Below, piece after piece: positions 1-6,966 of a stretch of DNA of 36,845 nucleotides (positions are counted from its first letter, which is position 1; the number at the start of each line of letters is the position of its first letter). Location: contig JAMPGQ010000015.1 in assembly GCA_023663825.1 (NCBI GenBank), positions 1-36,845 on the forward strand, read 5' to 3'. The stretch is from Anaeroplasma bactoclasticum (GTDB lineage Bacteria; Bacillota_I; Bacilli_A; Acholeplasmatales; Anaeroplasmataceae). Made by a program: the position numbers and the translations under genes. The notes beneath the pieces are model-generated. The model was not told the DNA's origin. It made no database searches and was given only the letters and a program-made list of their open reading frames with translations.

Positions 1-50
1 AATAGTGCAAAATTTGAGTAAAAAAAGAGTAAAATGTAAAAAATGGTTTA

Positions 51-98
51 TTTATCGTAAAAATTGAACGATAAAAAGGTTATTTTTTTTAGTATAAT
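51..98 (+). promoter_or_regulatory. Inverted repeat and -10 box ahead of the two-component operon
   Basis: TTTATCGT (51-58) and ACGATAAA (68-75) form a perfect 8-base inverted repeat with a 9-base centre. A TATAAT -10 box lies at 93-98. No good -35 box is present 17 bases upstream; the right repeat arm occupies that place (70-75). This suggests an activator-dependent promoter, possibly autoregulated by the LytTR protein, although LytTR sites are more often direct repeats. Confidence 0.45.
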
Positions 99-138
99 AG
101 TATTATAGTATTTGTTTTAAGAAGTGAGGAGAATAAAA

Positions 139-837
139 ATGAATATTTTAATTTTAGATGATAATATTGATGTAGCAGAAAATCTTTCCTTGAAAATAAA
201 AAATCTATTTCCAAATTTTAGTATTCAGTGTTATAATAGTGTTAATAAGTTTTTGCTTGATGTAGCAACTATCAATTCTGCAATTTTGTTTATTGATGTG
301 TTTATTACAAGAACCTCTGGAATAGTTTTATCCAAAGACATTGTTGCTAAGAATAATAGTTTACCTATTATTTTATATAGTGGGAAGCCAAGGGAAACCT
401 TTGATGTTTATGAAGGAAGCCATGTATATTTTTTGGAAAAGCCATTTGAATTATCCAAAATCGAGAAAGCAATTAAAATCGCTATCGAACATTTACAAAA
501 TGATTTCTTTTCTTTTTCCTTTGCTGGAAAGAAAAATATTATTTCTTTAAAATCTATTATATATTTTGAATCTTCAGCAAGAATTATTTCTATTCTTACT
601 ACTAGGGAAAAACAGCACTTTTACGGAAAACTAGATGACATTGAAGAAAAATGTAATGGATTATTCATAAGAGTCAGCAAAAGCTTTCTAGTCAACCCAA
701 ATTTTATAGAACAGGTGACTGATAATAAAATTTATCTGAAAAAGAATATAACAACAGAAGTTTTACCGATTATTTCTATTTCTAGACAATATAAAAGGAA
801 AGTTATGCAGCATGAATTATTTATTCCCTATAATTAA
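139..837 (+). CDS. LytTR-family response regulator
   Basis: This is a DNA-binding response regulator of the LytR/AlgR/AgrA type, 232 residues. The N-terminal receiver domain (about 1-120) shows the acidic pair D7-D8, the phospho-acceptor D53 in FIDVF, and the conserved lysine K101 in FLEKPFE. The C-terminal half (about 130-230) reads as a LytTR DNA-binding domain, with segments such as IIYFESSARI and FIRVSKSFLVN. The ATG at 139 is chosen because AGGAG at 127-131 sits 7 bases upstream; the GTG at 124 has no suitable site. The gene overlaps the following sensor kinase by 26 bases, so the two are co-translated partners. Family members usually control bacteriocin, quorum-sensing or cell-surface genes. 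No target or peptide gene is visible in this window. Confidence 0.9.
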   Translation: MNILILDDNIDVAENLSLKIKNLFPNFSIQCYNSVNKFLLDVATINSAILFIDVFITRTSGIVLSKDIVAKNNSLPIILYSGKPRETFDVYEGSHVYFLEKPFELSKIEKAIKIAIEHLQNDFFSFSFAGKKNIISLKSIIYFESSARIISILTTREKQHFYGKLDDIEEKCNGLFIRVSKSFLVNPNFIEQVTDNKIYLKKNITTEVLPIISISRQYKRKVMQHELFIPYN

Positions 838-2083
838 TTTAATATTAACTCTTGGACTATTTTGCTTAAGCTTTGAGATATCTAAAAAAAAGATAAATAT
901 TCTTTATTGCTTAAGCGCTTTTATTCTGCCTTTAATACTGCTATGCATATTTACAAATCATCCTTTGATTCTACCTCTTTTTGGGTTACAGTGGAATGTT
1001 CTTCTTGCGAGTTGTATTGCTTTAGAATTATTGCTCCTTATTCCTATAATTCAGAAGAAAAAGGAAGCAGCTATTACACTACTACTTCCCTTCCTCATCG
1101 ATCTTATCGCAAAGGAAATCGTAAGCATAGTTTTTAATATACCATTTAGCGAATTAAATCGACCAGAATTTTTTTACTTTACGACTTATCTATTTATTGT
1201 AATTTTTCTTTTCTATATTATCTCTTTCTTTGTTTTTAAGGTAATCTCAAATCGCAATCGATATGAAGAAGATAAAAGCTTTTTAGTCCTTATTTTTATA
1301 TTAGCAGGAATAGAAATAATAGCGTTTTTTATCATTAATTATAATTTATCAAAAATAATGATAACAAATCCTTCTTCTTATATTTATACAATTCTTTTTA
1401 ACCTTCTTCTAATACTTCTTTTTGGAATAACCATTTCATCTAGTATAATTTTATATAGAAAGATAAAAGATAAATATGCTAAAATCAATCAAATGAAGGA
1501 AGCTCTTTTAGAGAAAAATTATCAAGAGATTTATATTGAATCTCAGGAAGAATTATTTAAACTTAGACATGATCTTGCAAATGTAGTAGAAACAATTCAT
1601 ACATATCAAATACCTGAAATTAAAGAAATCAAGGAAGATTTGGCAAGTAAATTACGTGAACAAAAAATATTTTACACAGATAATAAAGTTATCAATTCTA
1701 TTCTCGTCAATAAAATAAAAGCAGCAAAAGAAAAGTATATTCTTGTTGAAGCAAATATTTCTATTCACCACGAAATTGGTATTTCTAACGCAGATATTAT
1801 TTCCCTCATTTCTAATCTTATGGATAATGCTATTGAAGCATTAGAAAATGAAGAAGATAAAAGACTGATTCTTGAAATTGGCACTACAGAGCATGGTATA
1901 GAAATTCTGGTGAAAAATACTTGCCATGCAATTCATAAAACTAAAAAGTCAAATCCAAAATATCATGGATTCGGACTGAAAATCATTAAAGAAATCATCA
2001 ATAAATATAAAGGAAACTACACATCAATTCTAGAAAATCAAATGTACACTACAATGATTTTCATTCCTTATAAGACAATGTAA
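812..2083 (+). CDS. GHKL sensor histidine kinase (AgrC/ComD-like)
   Basis: This is a membrane sensor kinase of 423 residues, the partner of the LytTR regulator. About seven hydrophobic segments fill residues 1-212. A short coiled-coil linker follows, then the H-box LRHDLAN with H253 as the likely phosphorylated histidine. The ATP-binding GHKL domain shows the N-box NLMDNAIEAL (335-344) and the G-box GFGLKIIKEI (386-395). This layout matches AgrC/BlpH/ComD kinases that sense peptides, but no AgrB or AgrD-like gene is present, so the signal is unknown. A 13-base inverted repeat overlaps the stop codon and ends the operon. Confidence 0.88.
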   Translation: MNYLFPIINLILTLGLFCLSFEISKKKINILYCLSAFILPLILLCIFTNHPLILPLFGLQWNVLLASCIALELLLLIPIIQKKKEAAITLLLPFLIDLIAKEIVSIVFNIPFSELNRPEFFYFTTYLFIVIFLFYIISFFVFKVISNRNRYEEDKSFLVLIFILAGIEIIAFFIINYNLSKIMITNPSSYIYTILFNLLLILLFGITISSSIILYRKIKDKYAKINQMKEALLEKNYQEIYIESQEELFKLRHDLANVVETIHTYQIPEIKEIKEDLASKLREQKIFYTDNKVINSILVNKIKAAKEKYILVEANISIHHEIGISNADIISLISNLMDNAIEALENEEDKRLILEIGTTEHGIEILVKNTCHAIHKTKKSNPKYHGFGLKIIKEIINKYKGNYTSILENQMYTTMIFIPYKTM

Positions 2084-2121
2084 GGCTAGTTCAGATTGGT
2101 TTTTACATTGTCTTATTTTAT
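2071..2121 (+). terminator. Intrinsic terminator of the two-component operon
   Basis: TAAGACAATGTAA (2071-2083) and TTACATTGTCTTA (2103-2115) are perfect 13-base inverted arms around a 19-base loop, followed by a T-rich tail. The left arm contains the kinase stop codon. The far side overlaps the 3' end of the opposing nuclease gene, so it could serve both strands. Confidence 0.75.
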
Positions 2122-3124
2122 TTATCAACAAGCGCCTTATGTTCAGTAGCAATTTCTTTTTGCAACTCTTCTTCGCTAGGCAAGTATGTTCTATATTTCG
2201 AAGTGAAAATTTGCGTGTTTTCCTCTGATAAAGTATAATGTACAACCGAATCATTTCTATCTGCACATAGCAAAATACCGATAGGGGATTATCTCCTTCG
2301 TTCATCATTTCACAAGTGTAGTAGTTAACATATATTTGCATTTGTCCAATATCTTGATGCGTAAGCTTACTAGTTTTCAAATCGATTAAGACAAAGCATT
2401 TTAAAATATAGTTGTAGAAAACAAGATCTATATAAAAATGCTGAGTGTCAAAGGAAATTCTATGCTGCCTACCAACGAAGCAAAAACCACGACCAAGTTC
2501 AAGTAAGAATTTTTGTAAATGGTCCATAAGAGCTTGTTCCAAGTCAGATTCGTAGAAACTCGAGTTCTGTTCCAATCCCAAAAACTCTAACACATACAGA
2601 TCACGTATAATATCTTCAGGTGTTCTAGCAGTTTCTTTTTTAGTAGTATCTTCTACTACATCGTAATTTCCATGGCTTGCAAGTAAACGATGATAAGAAA
2701 AGGTATTCATCTGTCGTTCCAACTGACGCGTACTCCAATTTGCCCTGATGCACTCATCCATATAAAATTTGCGTACCTTTTCATCTTCAACTTTTAGAAG
2801 CATTCTGTAATGAGTCCAACTCAATTGGTCACGCAGTGCGTGGCGAATTGGAAAAGCAAGATAAAATTGACGCATATATTTCAAATTTGTGACAGTAAAA
2901 CCTTTCCCATAGTCAGCTGTCATTTTCTTTGAAAGCTCTTCAATCAGCTTAGCCCCATAGTCAGCAGCTTGATTACCACATTGCTTATCAACAATACTTT
3001 TACAGATTTCCCAATATGCTTCCACCATTGCAAAATTTGCAGTGGAATAAACCTTTGCTCGTGCACTCGAAAGTATCTTTTTAATTTGTTCATAAAATGT
3101 TACATCCATTATTTCATTAGCCAT
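2118..3124 (-). pseudogene. YhcG/DUF1016-family PD-(D/E)XK nuclease, frameshifted
   Basis: The N-terminal part (DUF1016_N, about residues 1-160) contains YWEICKSIV, FTVTNLKYMRQFY and LSWTHYRMLL. The C-terminal nuclease part contains FYIDLVFYN and CFVLIDLK, the PD-(D/E)XK-like core. After MNEGDNP the reading frame breaks at a CCCC run (complement of 2284-2287). Adding one C restores the family continuation PIGILLCADR and a natural stop at 2118-2120. Without it the frame runs on to 2030 in non-homologous sequence, inside the opposing kinase gene. The start at 3124 follows AAAGGAG. Family members are accessory nucleases found in or near restriction and defence loci. The break could be a real mutation or a homopolymer sequencing error, and it removes only the last 50-60 residues. 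Confidence 0.8.
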
Positions 3125-3271
3125 AATTTTTCTCCTTTAATAGTTATACTATCTTTTTTCACCTCTGTGGGGAAAGATATCAAACCACATATCAAATACT
3201 ATTTTTATTTTGGATTATCTCCTAAGTCTTTTTGCTAATCACTCTTCTGCCTCCGTTGTCTTATTTTAGAG

Positions 3272-3422
3272 TGGAAAAATAAAAGCGTGATGAATTTTAT
3301 TAGTACATTGTACTAATCATTTTCAATCACGCTATCCATTCGGAAAACCACTCTACTACATTCAATTGTCTAAAGCCATCTATAGGAAGTAGAGCTCTTA
3401 CCTATAAACTTCTTCTAGCTAC
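3272..3422 (-). ncRNA. Structured leader RNA, copy A (unassigned class)
   Basis: The RNA is read right to left from an extended -10 (TGGTATAAT, complement of 3429-3437). A first stem pairs 3401-3408 with 3379-3386. Its loop contains GCTCTAC (complement of 3389-3395), which can pair with GTAGAG (complement of 3351-3356) to form a pseudoknot. A long 3' hairpin with outer arms AGCGTGAT/ATCACGCT and inner arms ATTAGTACA/TGTACTAAT ends in TTTTATTTTT. A homologous copy lies at 23039-23195 and the stems covary between the two. The next gene downstream is the frameshifted DUF1016 nuclease, about 150 bases further on. The rest of the 3125-3588 gap holds no gene that I can see. Confidence 0.6.
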
Positions 3423-3588
3423 ATATTTATTATACCAAAAAGTGTATTTCTTTTGAGAAGTATACACATATAGTTTTTTATATTTTTTTAATTCTTTTAT
3501 GATAGGTTTTTGGGAGTACTTTTAACAACTTAAATTTTAAAGTATACTTCAAATTTAAAACCAGCTATATATGCTTTTTCATCTTCAT

Positions 3589-6340
3589 TTAGGATTTTCT
3601 TCTTATCCAATTGATAAACACAACTAGTTCATGAACAATAAGAGGAAGTAATGATAATCCTAACATAATTCCCCATTCTATTCCTGTTAGGCTATAAGTA
3701 GAAAATACATCTTTAACACCTGGAGTTTGTACGACAAACAATTGTAATACTATACCTGTGAAGAAGGCAATAAATAACATCCAGTTCTTATCTTTAAATA
3801 TATGGATAAAGCTATAATTTACATTACTCATACCTAACATATGAAATAACTCACATAAGGCTAAAGTTGTAAATGCCATAGTCTGTGCCTGATGTAGTAA
3901 ATGTGTATTACTATTATATAAAGTTTTAATTTCAGATAAAGAAACTGCACCATTTAGCCAGCCACAGGTAAAATATGCCATAATAACAGCAAATGTAATC
4001 ACGATGCCATACCCTAAAGTTAAAATCAAACCACCATGAGCAAAAATACTTTCCTTAGAATCTCTAGGCTTTTCCTTCATAATGTCTTTATCCTTAGGCT
4101 GCATACCTAATGCAATCGCAGGTAAGGAATCTGTAACTAAATTTACCCATAATAGATGAATTGCAATTAATGGCGTAGGAAGTCCTAAGCAAATTAAGAA
4201 AAACAAAGCAAACACTTCAGCAATATTACTTCCTAAAAGGAAGAATACTGTTTTACGTATATTGGCAAAAATGCCTCTTCCTTCCTCTACTGCTTTTTCA
4301 ATAGATGCAAAATTGTCATCCGTTAAAACCATATCTGCAGCCCCCTTAGCCACATCAGTGCCTGTGATTCCCATTGCAATACCTATGTTGGCTGCCTTTA
4401 AACTTGGAGCATCATTCACTCCATCTCCAGTCATTGCAACCGTATTTCCAAGAGCTTGGAAGGCTTTAACAATATCTACTTTATTCTGCGGAGAAACTCT
4501 GGCAAATACACGTGCCTTTTTACAAATCTCTTTCAGCTGTTCTTCAGTTAAAGTATCTATTTCTGCTCCTATATGACACTCCTGTATTTTTTCACATATC
4601 CCTAATTCCTTAGCTACTGCATAAGCTGTATCCTTATGATCCCCTGTAATCATTATGGTCTTAATTCCAGCAGTATTAAATTTTTCAACAGCTGACTTGG
4701 CTTCTTTTCTTGGTGGATCTATCATAGCTACTAAACCTACAAAAACCATATTTTCTTCTGTTATAGATTCTCCTTTTGCATAAGCTAACGCTAATACACG
4801 TAAAGCCTTGCTAGAAAAATAAGAATTGGCTTCATTGATTTTCTCAATATCTGCATCTTCTATTTTTCTAATTTTACCATCTTCAAGAATATGTGTAGTT
4901 CCTTTTAAAATACTATCCAAGGCACCTTTTGTATAAATGATAGTCCCTTCATTTGTTTGATGCTTGGTAGACATCATTTTACGTACACTGTCAAATGGTA
5001 ACTCATTTGTTCTTGGAAACTGCTCTTCTAAATCTTTTTTAGGATAACCAAAGTTATTTGCAAACATAACCAAAGCAATCTCTGTTGGATCTCCATATAA
5101 ACCTTCATCTACTGTAGCATTTGAACAAAGACTCATTCCCTTTGCTAGAAGCTGAATATCTCCATCCTTATTTTCTTTAGCAAATTCTTCACTCTTATAA
5201 TATTTTCCTTTTGCATATGCCTCAACAACAGTCATACGATTTTGAGTTAATGTTCCTGTTTTATCTGAGCATACAATTTGAACAGCTCCCAAGGTTTCAA
5301 CACTTGGTAGCTTTCGAACTACTGTATTTGCCTTTACCATCTTTTGCACACCAATAGATAGCACAATTGTCACAACTGCAGGTAAACCTTCAGGAATTGC
5401 TGCAACTGCCAAAGAAATCGCAGTTAGAATTGCTTCAATATAAGCCTCAAGCATGCTCCCTTTACCATCAACACAAATCCAAATAATATCTACAATTAGA
5501 ACTGCCACTACTATTGCAAATGTTAAGATTCCTAAAACCTTAGATAGCTTTGCAAGTACCTTTTGTAGTGGAGTTGCCTCTACTTTGGTCTCGGAAATTG
5601 CACCTGCAATTTTACCGATTTCAGTATTCATTCCCGTATTGCTAACAATCCCTAAACCTCGCCCATAGCTTACTGTTGTTGACATATAAGCACAATTAAA
5701 ACGGTCTCCTATTCCAACTTCATTTTGGAATACTAAAGTCGCATTCTTTTCTATAGGAACAGATTCTCCTGTTAAGGAAGACTCATTAATCTTCAAGTTC
5801 ACACTTTCAATCAATCTTAAGTCAGCCCCCACTGTATCTCCTTCTTCTAATACAACTACATCACCAACAACCAGCTGACTTGATTTGATTTTTTTTGTGC
5901 ATTCCATCACGGATTACAGTAGATTCTGGGCTTGACATTTTCTTTAGTGCCTCTAAAGAACTTTCTGCTTTAAGCTCTTGAATCGTACCAATGACAGAAT
6001 TCAAAATAATCACTGCAAGAATTATGATAACATCTGGCCAGTCTCCTGTAGATAAAAAGGCAAAAGGTTCATTTGCTTTTAAAGTAACAATGGTCTCATA
6101 AATAGATACACCCAATGTCACAGCAATTGCAGCAAATAAAACAAATATCATTGGATTGTTTAATTCACTCAAAAAGATTTTAAACCAAGACTTCTTCGTT
6201 TTTTCCTTTATTTCATTTGGTCCAAATAAAGACATTCGCTGTTCTGCTTCCTCTGCTGTAAGACCTTTTTCTAAATCAGTATTTAAGATTTCTTTTGTTT
6301 CTTCAATACTCTTCTGTTCAAATTTTATACTCTCTTCCAT
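3589..6340 (-). pseudogene. Cation P-type ATPase (P2A type, probable Mn2+/Ca2+ exporter), frameshifted
   Basis: This is a P-type ATPase of about 915 residues if the frame is repaired. The first segment (6340 to about 5861) starts MEESIKFEQK after AAAGGTGG and holds the N-terminal cation-ATPase region and the first two membrane helices. The second segment (5910 to 3589) has TGES, the type IIA helix motif PEGLP, the phosphorylation site SDKTGTLTQN, KGALDSIL, MTGDGVNDAP and the C-terminal helices. The frames part at a run of eight A (complement of 5889-5896). Seven A would give a seamless RDGMHKKIKSSQLVVGD. Loss of function, transcriptional slippage or a homopolymer sequencing error are all possible. 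A manganese riboswitch precedes the gene, so Mn2+ export is the likely role, with Ca2+ as the alternative. Confidence 0.85.
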
Positions 6341-6351
6341 ATTTCCACCTT

Positions 6352-6512
6352 TAAAAAATAAAACAGGCACTAGCCTGTCTATAGTATAGTATATCACAAG
6401 ACAAGCATAGTAATACCACTATACTTAAGTCTTGATGTTTCAAGTAATTCCGGAAGTTTCCTTCGTCCTGACGAAATATACTACCATATTGGTCATCTAC
6501 TCCCTTAAGTGC
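6352..6512 (-). promoter_or_regulatory. yybP-ykoY manganese riboswitch with terminator
   Basis: The leader carries both conserved parts of the yybP-ykoY aptamer: the L1 segment GGGAGTAG (complement of 6498-6505) and the L3 side CGTCAGGACGAAGGAAAC with CTTCCGG. Closing arms ACTTAAG and CTTAAGT bracket it. The hairpin ACAGGC-ACTA-GCCTGT at 6363-6378 with a U-rich tail lies directly ahead of the ribosome binding site, so control is by transcription termination. In this class Mn2+ binding turns on export genes, and P-type cation ATPases are a known target. Confidence 0.85.
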
Positions 6513-6516
6513 TTCT

Positions 6517-6545
6517 ATCATATCGCAAATTTATTTCTTTGTCAA
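6517..6545 (-). promoter_or_regulatory. σA promoter of the manganese riboswitch/ATPase unit
   Basis: TTGACA (complement of 6540-6545), a 17-base spacer and TATGAT (complement of 6517-6522) form a near-consensus promoter. Transcription would start about 7 bases before the aptamer. Confidence 0.8.
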
Positions 6546-6611
6546 TTTCTTTAATGTATTTATGTGAAAGATTCCAAAATCCCTTTTTTTAAAAAAAATT
6601 TTAAGGAATCA

Positions 6612-6641
6612 TTGACAGTATACCCCATATAGGTATATAAT
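6612..6641 (+). promoter_or_regulatory. csoR-copA promoter with CsoR operator
   Basis: TTGACA (6612-6617) and TATAAT (6636-6641) are 18 bases apart. Between them TATACC (6619-6624) and GGTATA (6632-6637) form a dyad around CCATATA, which matches the known CsoR operator style (TACCCCATATGGGTA-like). A bound repressor would cover the promoter, and Cu(I) binding would release it. Confidence 0.8.
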
Positions 6642-6663
6642 AAAATAAGAATGAGGTGTTACT

Positions 6664-6957
6664 ATGGAATGTTGTAGTGAAGAAAAAAAGACATATCGTA
6701 CTGAAGAAGACAAAAAAATTTTAACAAATCGTTTAAATCGAATTGAAGGACAAATTAGAGGCGTTGCAAGTATGATTCAAGATGACCGATATTGCGATGA
6801 AATCTTAATTCAGTTATCTGCTATTGATAAATCTATCAAATCCTTTGCAAATTTCATGTTAGACAAACACATAAAAACCTGTGTCAAGGAAAATATATTA
6901 ATTGGAAATGACGAAGTGTTAGATGAAATTGTTGACTTATTTAAAAGATTTCAGTAG
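6664..6957 (+). CDS. csoR: CsoR-family copper-sensing repressor
   Basis: This is a 97-residue DUF156/CsoR-RcnR repressor, an all-helical protein that binds DNA in its apo form. The LNRIEGQIRGV signature is clear. The Cu(I) ligands C44, H69 and C73 are present with spacings of 25 and 4, identical to those of characterised CsoR (C36, H61, C65). This argues for Cu(I) rather than Ni/Co or formaldehyde. An extra Cys pair at residues 3-4 is not part of the usual signature. The start is supported by GAGGTG 7 bases upstream. The gene leads an operon with copA, whose start lies within about 10 bases of the csoR stop. Confidence 0.92.
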   Translation: MECCSEEKKTYRTEEDKKILTNRLNRIEGQIRGVASMIQDDRYCDEILIQLSAIDKSIKSFANFMLDKHIKTCVKENILIGNDEVLDEIVDLFKRFQ

Positions 6958-6966
6958 GTGAATATG

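Noticed and set aside
3272-3422. Insertion sequence or REP-type repeat
   Set aside because: Both copies have promoters, covarying internal stems and a terminator-like end in the same orientation, but no terminal repeats or target duplications.
4262-4576. Open frame antisense to the cation ATPase
   Set aside because: It lies opposite the GDGVNDAP region; it is a shadow of a conserved coding frame.
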